A DNA stretch of 64,000 nucleotides from Nissolia schottii (lineage: Eukaryota > Streptophyta > Magnoliopsida > Fabales > Fabaceae): positions 650,354 through 714,353 of the forward strand of contig QANU01105209.1 of the NCBI GenBank assembly GCA_003254905.1, given 5' to 3'. Shown in pieces: positions 39,047-50,073 of this stretch (positions are counted from its first letter, which is position 1; each line of letters starts with the position of its first letter). Under the pieces are notes generated by a model, which did not search any database, was not told the origin of the DNA, and was given only the letters and a program-made list of their open reading frames with translations. Both the position numbers and the translations under genes were made by a program.

Positions 39047-40746
39047 ATGGAGACTTCTCTGAGATATGGGGGAGATTCCAAAGCTCTAAGAATCCATGCC
39101 AAAGAAAAACTCCCAATCGACTCCAACACCTTCTTCCAGGTACTCAATCTCACTCTTCGATGGAGTCTAATCCTAACACTCACATTTTGCACACTTCAAA
39201 TGCTGCAATTGAAGAAACTGGAGTTATTATCTTGTTCTTCATCACGTCATCTATATAACATTTATACTCGTGTTCGTGTGTAACACTCAGGTGCAGGGAG
39301 AGCTTGATACCAGAATCGGACAACCGAGTTCTTTGAGTGCTCTCATTCGTCATTTCTATCCACAGGTCTCTCGCTCTTAATAATTTTTGTTGCTATCTAA
39401 CCCTATTTTCTCCCTTTTCAAAATTCAGAGCATGTTTTTCGTTTATGAATTGCTATGGTAAGTTATTAATGCTTGTATGGCACTTTATTGTAGTTATCAG
39501 CAACACTTGGTGTAGGATTGCGCTATGATAAACATGAGAAGTTACGCTACACTGTGCGTGCGAAGAAGACGTTTCCTGTGACGGTTGATGGACTCGTCAA
39601 TTTCAAAATTAAGGGGCGGTGTGATGTTGACAAGGAGTTTAAAGAGGTAGACGGGTTGTTGCTAGTCTTACATTTTCATGTTATTGTATAATCTTATGTT
39701 GCTGATTTTTTTCTGTGGTAAATGTCTGTGCAGAGGAAATCCAGTGGAGCTGCTGAGTTTTCATGGAGCATATTCAATTTCCAGAAGGACCAAGATGTTA
39801 GGCTTAGACTTGGCTACGAAGTTTTTGACCAGGTTTGTGTTGTTCCCTCTCTCAATTGCAGTTTGCTGATAAGTATTAGCCTGCGATATGCATACATTCC
39901 TATGCCATTGAATTCAGAACCTTTTTGACCTGAGGCATGACAGGTCCACACTTTATTCATTTAATAGTAGATTGAATAAATCTCAAGCTGGTTTCCTCTC
40001 AATGTAGAAGGTTTAGAGAATGTGCAAAATGAGAAAAATATTGTTTTATGATATCTTGTAGAGCAAGTGAGCATGATTGATCGTTGAGTGCTGTAGTAGA
40101 TCATTATATAAGCATGATTTTGAGTTCCATGGAGTCTCTTCATGACTAGAGTACATGGTTATTGGAGGAAGAGTACTTTCTGTAGTTTAACAGTGCCAAT
40201 GGTAGTAATGTGTAAGCACATTGTCTTCCTTGTAATAGTTGTCGGCTTTGGGTTTACATGCTGCCCTTGTATAAGGATCTAGTAAGTTCGAGGAAAAGAA
40301 AAACTGTTATGTCCTAACTATCAAGTATCAACTATGGATTTTTTGCCTGGTAAATCCAACAAGCGTAGTTGAAGTGATGAGTCCAATCTATGAAAAGACA
40401 TTAAGTATTGTAATGATGGAGTTGACACATGGGTTGGTGGAGTTAAGTGAAAATAAATTAAACGTTAAGCCCTGTAATTTTCATTCTAAAAGATGTAGTT
40501 ATTAGTTACTTAATCCATTAGCAGAACCTGTGAAGTTGCTGTTGATCATTTTGTCAATATATTTTGATGATCTGGTTCAATATTCCTTTCCCCAGTTTTT
40601 TTCATGCTTTTCATGTTGTCTTTTCTTAATGCTCCATTAATATCTTGAAACTCTTGTTTCAGGTTCCTTATATGCAGATTAGGGAGAATAATTGGACCTT
40701 CAATACAGACTACAAAGGTAGATGGAATGTGAGATTTGACTTATGA
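39047..40746 (+). CDS. OEP21: Chloroplast outer-envelope pore protein 21, 5 exons, 167 aa
   Basis: Exons: 39047-39139, 39291-39365, 39494-39646, 39734-39832, 40663-40746 (504 nt, in frame). OEP21 is a small beta-barrel, anion-selective channel of the outer plastid envelope; in pea it was described as ATP- and triose-phosphate-regulated. The sequence shows the family hallmarks [82 protein letters not shown], and ends [11 protein letters not shown]...[10 protein letters not shown]. There is no transit peptide, as usual for outer-envelope barrels. Alternating hydrophobic residues fit membrane beta strands. The length matches the known family (about 170 aa). Confidence 0.96.
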
Positions 40747-42106
40747 GAAGAGCAGAGAGCTTTTCTACAGTCTTGTTCTATTTGTCATTTTTTTGAAGAG
40801 CTACTTCGCTGATACTTTGTTAGAATCAATTAAAATGGAGCTCTTTGGGGCTGTAATTCATATGCACCACTCTCGTATCTGGTCATGAGAAATTGAGCAT
40901 TACCTTCCGCGAGGAACTACATTGAAACTGTACTATGTATGTAGCTGGAATTGAATTTAATGGATGGGTGTAACTTAATCAATTTAGATTAAAATTAAAT
41001 AAAAAACTGCACAAATTAAGACTCCAATACGATATAGTTGTGGTCGTGTTATAGCGCTATTCGTGTGTAAAATACTGTAGACTCGTGTGTGCGTGAAAAT
41101 AAATTCATATGCGCTTTTTTTTTGAGTCAGATCGCAGTTAAATGAAGTTGCTGTAACCTAATAGTTTATTTTTGTATCAAATTGATTATAGCTTAAAAAA
41201 TGCATGGATTCGGTCAATGATAGACTTAAGAATGTAACAACTAGTTTAATAAACTGTACATTACTTATTTTGCTCTTTATCGCTTGTTTATAAATACAGT
41301 GCATCGATGTCTTGTGACAATTAGCTTTAGTTTCGTAGTTCGTAATCTTATACTGTTTAATTACTGCGGACTTTCGAGTAAGGCGTATCAAAGATGCCTT
41401 TATTGCTTTTCATTTTTAGTAAAGCAAGCGATGAAATAATCCTTTATTTTCTACCTAATCTAAATTTGACTTTTTATGATAAGATAATGTTTATCTACTA
41501 ATTTAATGTGATTATCAACTTTTTGATGAACTGAAGAGCCGAAGAAGGAGCGCATAAGAAGTTAAACCAATAGTTAATAAACACGAGGGTTAATCAATAT
41601 TAAAAGAAGTTTGAGAAATTTTCTCATAAAATGATTGATTCTCAATATCCTTATCTTGCAGTAATTGCCAACCATGGAAAATGAAGGGTATATCTATTAT
41701 AAGAACAACAGCTTAATATGATATCATCTGTAAAATTTACAGTGAACCCATCTTATATTACCATTTTCAAAAAAATAGATGCTTGATAAGCATGGGCTCT
41801 AATAGAGTTTTTCTAATGCCCCTAAATTTTTCCTTAAAGAGTACTATTGGTAGCTTGTATAGAAATTAATGGTTGTTATTATGATAGAAACCATTCATTA
41901 TTAAAAGTGTATTAAAGAATTCCCGATATATTTTAAACGGATGCCATATGTACAGCACAAACATTAGATAATAAAAAATTAATAATAATAATAATATTTG
42001 AAAGGGAATAAAGAAATGAGAAAAGAAGTGAAGTGGGCGCAGTGCAGTGCTCCAAGCAGGAGTTACTTATAGTGCTACTCCAACGCAAGCCAAAACGCAC
42101 AACGCA

Positions 42107-42107
<1 letters not shown>
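40747..42107. other. Intergenic DNA between OEP21 and the RING-H2 gene
   Basis: OEP21 3' UTR, then AT-rich DNA without a recognisable feature; the last part should be the RING-H2 gene promoter. Confidence 0.6.

Positions 42108-42108
<1 letters not shown>

Positions 42109-42138
<30 letters not shown>
42109..42138 (+). repeat. (CT)n microsatellite in the leader of the RING-H2 gene
   Basis: A pure CT run of about 30 bases ending 50 bp before the ATG at 42190. On the coding strand this is a pyrimidine-rich leader, common in plant 5' UTRs. Confidence 0.85.
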
Positions 42139-42140
<2 letters not shown>

Positions 42141-42189
42141 CTTTTCCTTCCTTTCAGGCAAAACAGAAAAAGAAGCAACCAACAATCAC

Positions 42190-42750
42190 ATGACTCGTCC
42201 CTTCAGATTTCTAGGCGAGAGCAGCTCCTCCGCCGTCGTCGACTCCGATTTCGTCGTCATCCTCGCCGCCCTCATCTGCGCCCTCATCTGCGTCCTCGGC
42301 CTCGTCGCCGTCGCCCGCTGCGCCTGTCTCCGCCGCCTTCGCCTCTCTTCCTCCTCCTCCTCCGCCGCTCAATCTTCTACTCTTCCGCCTCCGTCCGCTG
42401 CCAACAAAGGCGTCAAGAAGAAGGTCCTCCGCTCCCTCCCGAAGCTCACCGCCACCGCCGAATCCGCTGGGAAGTTCTCCGACTGCGCGATCTGCCTGTC
42501 GGAGTTCGCCGCCGGCGACGAAATTCGAGTGATGCCTCAGTGCGGGCACGGGTTCCACGTGTCCTGCATCGACGCGTGGCTGAGATCGCACTCGTCCTGC
42601 CCGTCCTGCCGTCAGATTCTGATGGTTAAGAGGTGCGACAAGTGCGGTGGCATCCCCGCCCCTGCGAGCTCGAGCACCGCACCTCCGCCACCGGTTTCCG
42701 AGGCCAGAAGCAAGGTAAGCGATGACGATGCCAATAGATTCTTGCCTTAG
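42190..42750 (+). CDS. ATL80: ATL-family RING-H2 E3 ubiquitin ligase, intronless, 186 aa
   Basis: A membrane-anchored E3 ligase. One transmembrane helix lies at residues 21-43 ([20 protein letters not shown]). The RING-H2 domain has ligands Cys99, Cys102, Cys118, His120, His123, Cys126, Cys137 and Cys140, with the conserved Trp130 and Pro138 ([13 protein letters not shown]). The GLD motif that usually sits between them is degenerate (VLRSLPKL at about 79-86). A Ser/Pro-rich tail follows, with an extra CDKCGG. ATL genes are typically intronless, as here. It most resembles Arabidopsis ATL80/ATL8, which, as I recall, also lies next to OEP21. The GC-rich, Ser-rich coding DNA contrasts with its AT-rich surroundings. 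Substrates are unknown. Confidence 0.93.
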   Translation: MTRPFRFLGESSSSAVVDSDFVVILAALICALICVLGLVAVARCACLRRLRLSSSSSSAAQSSTLPPPSAANKGVKKKVLRSLPKLTATAESAGKFSDCAICLSEFAAGDEIRVMPQCGHGFHVSCIDAWLRSHSSCPSCRQILMVKRCDKCGGIPAPASSSTAPPPPVSEARSKVSDDDANRFLP

Positions 42751-44019
42751 CTTCAGCCTCGAACCAATTTCTTCTTTCTCATCCTGTTTATATCTGTATC
42801 TATATAGTACTAATTAATAGTCCATAATAATGTAATTCTAGCTTGCGTGTCATTATTTTCTTTACTATTGTTGTTAATTTGAATAGGAATTATGTAATTA
42901 GAGTTAGGCAGCGTAGGATTAGGATTGTAATTAAATTAGCAGTTGTATTATTGCATTAGTATGTTGTACTCTGCAAGTTAAAGATGTTTGCATCAATTTA
43001 TGTGAAAGCGTAACCATTTTTTTTTTTTTTGGGGTGTGATCCTCTTCTCAGGCTCAAGGTGGCTTGAATCTGTTTGTTGCTGTGATTTAATTTTGCGTTT
43101 GGCTAGATATGAGTTTGTTTAACCGCAGCAGGGTGATGCCCTTACGAAAGCTTAAGCGGATGGATAAAACCAATTTAATGATTGGTTTGATATCTTAACA
43201 TGCTCTCTTATGCCAGAGTTATGTTAATTTAAAGCGTAGAAAATATCTAAAATTGAGGGTCCAACTTTGATATCATATAAATAATTATTTTTCTCAACAA
43301 GGTTTAAGACGCAGAACAACCAATTGAATGATTGGTTTTATATATTTTAAGATTTTGCTGATTATGCATGACATGTCAAATGGTGAGAAATGACTCAATC
43401 ATGCCGTTGTATTGTACATGAGCTTGACTTGTCAACCGTATCAAATGGGCGGGCTTCGTCGTAGTTAACTAGCTAGGTAACTAACTAGTTAAATGCTGTT
43501 ACTCATTGGAATGTAGTGTAGTCTAGTAAAAAAGAATGAATGGGCGAATCTTCTGAATTTAGGTGGTGGCCCTGTCTTTTAAGATCTTACGTCGGAAAGG
43601 AGTGGAGGAGAGTGGACCATGAAAGCTGGAAAGTAAAATTTGGCAACCGGGGAGGGATCCACCTTCAAAGCTTGATTTGTTTTGACGTGTATGCGAGGTT
43701 GATACCGAAGGGAATGCCCACTAACTTCAAAACATTAATGATTTTGACACTAGCAATAATGTAATGCATGTCAAAATAACGTGTAATAAAAATGTGCTGC
43801 TACTATTGGGTGTTTTATATTATATTGATTCGTAGAAAGAAAGTGGTTTTCCCTTTTCAAGTATCTATTTAAAAATACGTGGTTTCACTATTAGGAAATG
43901 AAAGAGTGGTTTCTCGGGAACACTCACTAGCTAGTACATGACAAGTAGAACCTTGTTGATTCGGAACTTAAGGCGTAATCAATAGGAATATTTACATTTA
44001 AATGGTCCCAAAAAAAATT
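42751..44019. other. Intergenic DNA after the RING-H2 gene
   Basis: 3' UTR, then low-complexity DNA. Two short stretches share CCAATTnAATGATTGGTTT (43173-43191 and 43321-43339), each palindromic around AAT. The open frame 43540-43764 has no known domain, and I do not call it a gene. Confidence 0.55.
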
Positions 44020-44262
44020 TAATCCTGTATTATGGTCTAACAAAAATATTTACAGATGTGCAGTTTTGGGTTTGAAATCGCCACCCCCTATGGCGATTTC
44101 AGACCCTAGAAATTTTTTTTAAAAAAAAAAATGTCTGAAATCGCCACAGGGTGTGGCTATTTCAGGGTTTTTTTTAAATGTCTGAAATCGCCACAGTGTG
44201 GCGATTTTAAACCCAAAACCATACGTTTGTAAATTTTTGTTCCAACTCATATTTTAGTATAC
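44020..44262. mobile_element. MITE-like inverted-repeat element with nested hairpins
   Basis: Outer arms at about 44030-44083 and 44199-44255 are inverted copies with indels and mismatches (AACAAAAATATTTACA... against ...TGTAAATTTTTGTT), and they contain GTTTTGGGTTTGAAATCGCC and its complement. Inside are three copies of a small hairpin: GAAATCGCCA/TGGCGATTTC at 44074-44100 (perfect 10-bp arms), a degenerate copy at 44137-44163, and AAATCGCCAC-AGT-GTGGCGATTT at 44185-44207. No target-site duplication was fixed, so the ends are approximate. Confidence 0.65.
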
Positions 44263-46081
44263 AAGTTATACCGAATGACATAATGTAAAAAGGCCTAATC
44301 AATATGTTAGGGATTCTTATGATGTTTTGCCATACACGGCACTGAGGTATGAAGGAGTCAACAAGAAGAGAGGTCTTTTCAATTCAAGGACAAACCGAGC
44401 TTGCAATTTCCTGATTGTAGAAGATCTCTCTCGAAATTAATGGCCATCAACATGAGCGATGGCTCAAGGAGGCAAAGTCTATCTCAAACAAGAACATTCT
44501 CAAGTGGGTACATCTGAGTGCTACCTGGTGCACCACCAAACCAAACACACTTTTGAGTTGACTTTCCATTGAATGGTTGAAAATTAAAAATTAGCCACAT
44601 TGTGATATATGGCATGTTGAGTGGTTTTATATATTGCACTTGCAACCAAATCAATGTGGAGTAGGTTGTCCACGACCATGCTAAATTGGTGAAGTTTACC
44701 CGGTCTTGACACGTTTGAATTTTTATAAAAAATAAACTTCAAACAGAACAAAGGTAAAACAGAGTGAACCCATTAGAATTCGTCTGGTGATAGATTTAGA
44801 CAATATATATGTATACACACACACACATATATATATATATATAAAAAGTCTTAAATTTAAACTTTATTTAAAAAAAGAAAGAAAAAAAAAAGAACTAACA
44901 GTAAAAATGGTTGCAAAAATATCATATAAACAACCAGACCTAACATCATTTAATATAATTTCTAGGGACCCTAATTTCTACTTATTTTGAGTTGTAAGAT
45001 AATCATATATGATCGAATATAATAAAAGCAAATGTGAGACGAATTCTCTTATCATAGTATTAGCGACCTTGACCTACCACTCCTTCTTATATAATATTTC
45101 TAGCAACCTCTTCTCACAAAGTTTCTTTTACAAAATATGAAATATTTGATCCAAAAGAAATCAGTCAACCTATTTTGACCATTGTTTCCTTATTCTAACA
45201 AATCAAATATTAGAATAAGTTGTACTTTGATTTTGTAAAGTTGAAAATACAAGTTAAATTTCACATGAGCAATGTCTTCTACACTTGTTATCAATTGCAT
45301 GATGAGTACTAAAAATATGTAGTGCCATCTATGGCAGTGGATAGCTGTGTGATTAATTCTTAAATGAAGCAAGCTTGTCCTAATCAAAGTCCAATAATAG
45401 TAACGAGAATTTGAAAACGCACTTGCAATCAATAATTAAATAATTGGGACGAAAAATGTAGCTTAATATTCTAAGACTAGAGATATGATTGAATATGCCA
45501 AGGTTTTATTTCTTGTCTTTACCTAACTAGAGGCGGCGTTCCAATTCTATTATTGGTAACCATACATTTCGTTGCTTTTCATTACATTATTATTATCACA
45601 TTTTTTTTTTCTAATCAAAACCATATATGTTCCGTTTTCCTCGGAATCATTGAACAGTCTATAAAAATATGGCTACTACAATAAAACAAGAACCCACTAA
45701 TCAAAATAATAAAACAAGAACCCCACTTCATAGGCATCAGGTTAGTGCTATATTTTTTTAAGTAATAATAACAAGAGTGGAGATTTCATTTTATGAAATG
45801 AGGGATTCCCACATTTTTATAGGAAAAATATTCATCCCACGTCTCATTTCATGCAATTAGGAATTTCCACTTTTCTGTCAATAATTAATTGTTGTACATT
45901 GTAAAGAATTATAAAAAAAATTGATTAGTGAACAATTAATTAGTGTTAGTTCATTTGGTGACGTTCCTTCGAATATATTTTATTTAACTGCAAATAATCG
46001 TCAAAATAATATTAATTTGTATTATACTCATGAGTATAAATACATAATAGTAATTATGAAATGAAAAAATAATTGCAAAAG
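44263..46081. other. AT-rich intergenic DNA, no gene seen
   Basis: Contains an (AC)n(AT)n microsatellite at about 44813-44841 and long AT-rich stretches. No coding or RNA signal was seen before the tRNA. Confidence 0.6.
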
Positions 46082-46153
46082 TGAACCTGACGTGAATCGA
46101 ACACGCAACCTTCTGATCTGGAGTCAGACGCGCTACCATTGCGCCACAGATCC
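46082..46153 (-). tRNA. tRNA-Trp: tRNA-Trp (anticodon CCA)
   Basis: On the minus strand, 72 nt: acceptor GGATCTG/CAGGTTC with discriminator A, D-arm GGCGCAATGGTAGCGC, anticodon loop CTCCAGA with CCA at 46121-46119, T-arm with GTTCGATTCAC. No intron. It matches nuclear plant tRNA-Trp from memory. It lies head-to-head with MCD1, about 180 bp upstream of its ATG. Confidence 0.96.
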
Positions 46154-46331
46154 ACTTATGAAAGGTCCCTCTCTAAGTGAAATATAATTATAGAAATTCG
46201 GTTTCCTCCTCCATAGCCTTAACTTTACCTAGCTAGAAGGAAGATTGGAGGTAGGAGGAAGTAATGGAAGCAGAAATTGGTAGCAACAATTGAGCTGTGA
46301 CTGTGAGTGAGCGAATCGCATCACTAATCGC

Positions 46332-48473
46332 ATGGCGTCAACTTGGACTCAGCACTTTCGCACGCTCTCTCTTCCCGTATGTTTCTTCTTCTACCTCTAA
46401 TTTAAACCTAGCTCACTCACTTTCAGTAGCAGTAGCATTACTTGCTTTTATTTCATTGTGTTGTGATTAGTGGTAATAATCATTCATGAATTGAATTGAA
46501 CGAATGCTGAAACTTGAAACAAAACAAAAAAAATGTAGCCTTCGATTACCAGTTGCAGTAGCAGTAATAGCAGTAACTCCGACAATCATAGTGTTCGTAT
46601 CAAGAATGGGGTTTCTAAGTGGTGCTCCGTGGTAACTACCCGCACCTTACAACTCAAACAAGATTCCATCAATTCCGTCGCCAAATTCCATCAGGAACTT
46701 GTTACTTCCATCCCCATCCCCCCGCCACCGCTTTCCTCTATGGTAGGGTTTTCGTTTCATTTTCATATTCATAGTTCAATTTATTATTACTATGTCTAAG
46801 GGTTTTGTTTGAACATCTTGTGACAGGTTAATGGAAATGGGGGAATCAAGTTTCCGATTTGGGTGTGTGTTGCGGTTGTTGTTTTGGTTGCCGCCGTGAG
46901 AGTGTGTGCAGATAAGATCTTCCCCAGAAGGAACGAACGCCCTGGTTCCGTAGCTGATCTTGTCAGGCGTGGCCAACTGAGATCCGATAGAAGAGGCATG
47001 TATGATTTCAATCCATAAACCCTAGTACTTATTTCATGCAACTCCATTCATATGCCCTTTTCTTATATTATTATTATAATATTAATTTATTATCTATCTG
47101 TTTATTGTGGAATATAGACTATTAGGTGCTACGGTTTGCCTGGTGGGATTGAATTTCTTATGTCAAGAACCAACTCATTTAAAAACTTAATCTTTTTAGG
47201 TGAACGCAAGAAGAGTCCTTTAGGCATGATGTATGGATAATCCACTGTCCTGTCTTTACTGTGTACTGTAATTCAACCTTTTTATGTATAAGAATGGGGG
47301 TAACAACTGGCAAGGTTCAAACTCCTAATCAACTCTTTTAAAAGCTTAAGCTATTAGGTGAAGCAACATGAACATGTCTAACACATTGTCACACTCTTTC
47401 TTCTTAACAAGTAATATCAACAATGATGATCCCTTCTTTATCTATTATCTGCATTTTTATATGCATATTTTCAGATCAAGGCCTCTCAAGTATGAAGACC
47501 CATTCAATAATCCATTGGTCAAGGTTGGCAAAAGCAACTTGACCGTCGAGATGTGCGGCAAGGTTTACCGCTTAGCCCCTGTTACTCTTACTCAAGAAGA
47601 ACAAGCCGTTCATCAGAGAAGGAGATCACGTGCATACCAATGGAAGCGACCGACTATGTTCCTTAAAGAAGGAGACTCAGTTCCTCCAGGTGTTGATCCT
47701 GATACAATCAGGTGGATTCCTGCGAATCATCCCTTTGCAACCACAGCTACTGATCTTGATGAGGACCTAGCACAAAACAATGTGTATCAAAAGGACGGAG
47801 TTCCTTTCCGTATTAAAGCGGAGCATGAGGCCCTGCAGAAAAAGCTTGAAGCTCTACAAAATGTAAGCCTTGGCAAAATAAGGAAATTCAATATACTCAA
47901 TATGGTTTTGGACATTTTGCCACCTTATTTGAATATAATATCATGAATCTTCAATCAATGTAGCCTACTCTTTCAACCCTATTACTGTGTCATAGTTAGT
48001 GTACAACTAAACAAAATAGATACTCTTGGATTTTGTGATATTTAGTTTGATATAATGACAAACAGATCCTGGTATAAATATGTTGGAATGCTGCCATCTG
48101 TGAGCCAAATAGTCAAAACTAGGTTTTGTTTCTTTAGCAGTATCAATTAACATGTTATTTTTTGGTGTTTTGGTTATGCGAGGGCTGACTTCACTTATAT
48201 TAAAACAATTATATGCTGAAGTGCTTTTGCCTAATTTGGTGCACCACTTAAACTCCATTATTTATTTTGCAGGAACAGAAACTCAATAAACTAGTGATAG
48301 ATCCCATCAATGCTAGAGAATTTGAGAGACCATTCAACTCCCATGGCAGATTAAATGATCATGCAGAAAAGTGCTCTGTAAACAATCAAGTGAGTGAATC
48401 TCAGCCCCCCAAATTAGATGGCCCAAATCATTTTGAAAGTGCATCATCATCCGAAGAAAATCCAAGTCGTTAA
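46332..48473 (+). CDS. MCD1: MCD1, plastid division-site positioning protein, 5 exons, 336 aa
   Basis: Exons: 46332-46376, 46539-46742, 46827-46999, 47475-47862, 48273-48473 (1011 nt, in frame). MULTIPLE CHLOROPLAST DIVISION SITE 1 is a plant-specific inner-envelope protein that recruits MinD to restrict the FtsZ ring to mid-plastid. Ser-rich residues 1-60 fit a transit peptide. One membrane helix lies at about residues 92-111 (FPIWVCVAVVVLVAAVRVCA), followed by the conserved basic stretch up to SRPLKYEDPFNNP, the VEMCGKVYRLAPVTLTQEEQ block, VDPDTIRWIPANHPFATTA, and a short coiled coil (ALQKKLEALQNEQKLNKL, about 257-275). Length is close to the Arabidopsis protein (about 349 aa). The identification rests on remembered family features and on its position between ATL80 and TMT genes. 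Confidence 0.87.
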
Positions 48474-50073
48474 GTTTGCACGCAACTTCTGCTTATATTG
48501 TTCTAAGTTAAATTTTCTCTCAGGCGGGCTATGATGAATCTTCAATAACAATATAGATGTGAAAATTTCCCCTAAATTTTGCACTATTTGTTGAAGGCCT
48601 TAGAACTGTCAATTTGTATAGATGAGCACTGTAAATATAATTTCGTTGCTTAAGTATTGTCGAGTTATGCTGTTACTCTGAATTCACCTTTTGATGTTAA
48701 GAGTCTTTCTGCAACCAATACTTGGCGACCACTTTTTGTTTTAAGTCATGAAGGAGATAAGGAGGGGGAAACCCCGTTTTTTCCGTGTCGTGTATCTTGA
48801 CGCGCTCAAAAGTGTGTTTAAATCTAAGTTTGTGTTCATTTATGAAAGGACTTCCAGCTTAGGCTGCTTAGCTATGATAGCATATATCATGTACTACAAA
48901 TACATAGCTGGGAAGTTTCCATGAAGTAACAAAAGTTTGTCGTAGTTGCGAACTAACCTGCCCTACCACCATTTCCCCCTTTTATTAGTTTAAAATGGTT
49001 GATATTGGTAACATGTTAATGGTTCTATTCTCGATTTCTTTTTAATCATATTTTTATTAAATAAATTTATTTAGAGAATAGTAAAAGAGAAAAAAAATAG
49101 AAATGAATAGTATTAAACAAGGATAATTTTATAAAATATTATGATTAAAAATCATATGTTAATATTAATATGTATTTAAAATGGACAATTAATCGCGAGG
49201 AAACACCCTCCCCCAAAAGAAGTTGGGAAAGTGTCATAAATTAGCAGTGGGGATAAAGTATAGGATTAAGTCCTTTTTGGTTCAGGTCCAAAACACTTGT
49301 TCCTTTGTTGACACGGGAATTTCACCAGCAAAAACAAACATGATTTGTTGTGAAAATAAAAGCAATAAGTTACCCCCCAAAAAAGAAAAAGCAAGAATTC
49401 GGAAATGAGAGTTTGTCGTTATAGAGAAGCAACCCCAGCCACCAGCCTCTACTGAGACAGAAAAAAAAGGAAAACGTCCCAACAGTAAGACGTTGGCCGG
49501 CCAGTGCCCACTAATGCGCATTAAAGTTATTAAGGTCACGTTGACATAAAAATAAAAGTAACGATCAAATGTCATTGAATACAAAATAAGCAGGGAATTA
49601 ATTTAGGAGTAACATGCAAATGTTTGACTTCATTTTTGAAATTTCTAAATCACGATTCATTCTAAAATTATAAGAAACAAGTTTGCCCAAACCATTGAGA
49701 ATGATTTTGACTCAACGGTGAGCTTGCCCAAATCATTAAGGTTAATTTTGAGCCAATAATGAGATTATCACCAAGTATAATTTACAACTTAAACCAAACA
49801 CAGTGCAGATTAGAAGCACTCGAAAATTTTGGTTTAAGATTCTATTTTAGAAGCTGCACTTTGGTGCAGTGTAGACATTTATCACCAGACAAACTTGGAA
49901 ACAGAATCTTTATCGCTGTAAAATGCAAAATTTTATATGAAAGAATATATCCATATGTTTGAACCAGAACATATCCTACTCCACATGAACTTAATGACAA
50001 GTAAAATTTATCAAAACAAGAGAGAGGCGGTGTGTTGAGCAACCAGCATAGCAAATGTATATAAAGAACAATG
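48474..50073. other. Convergent intergenic region between MCD1 and TMT
   Basis: 3' UTRs of MCD1 (+) and TMT (-) with AT-rich DNA between. A near-repeat TTGCCCAAACCATT / TTGCCCAAATCATT occurs at about 49683 and 49725. No gene was seen. Confidence 0.55.

Noticed and set aside
42033..42629. Arg-rich 198-codon frame on the plus strand and a Glu/Gly-rich frame on the minus strand
   Set aside because: Both overlap the RING-H2 gene in other frames; their composition is a by-product of its GC-rich serine codons.
43540..43764. 74-codon frame with a high-complexity sequence
   Set aside because: No family features, no neighbouring exons with coding character, and surrounded by non-coding DNA.
47368..47474. 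Upstream ATG extending the MCD1 exon 4 frame
   Set aside because: The part before 47475 is intron; the splice acceptor TTTTCAG and the joined frame with exon 3 are better supported.
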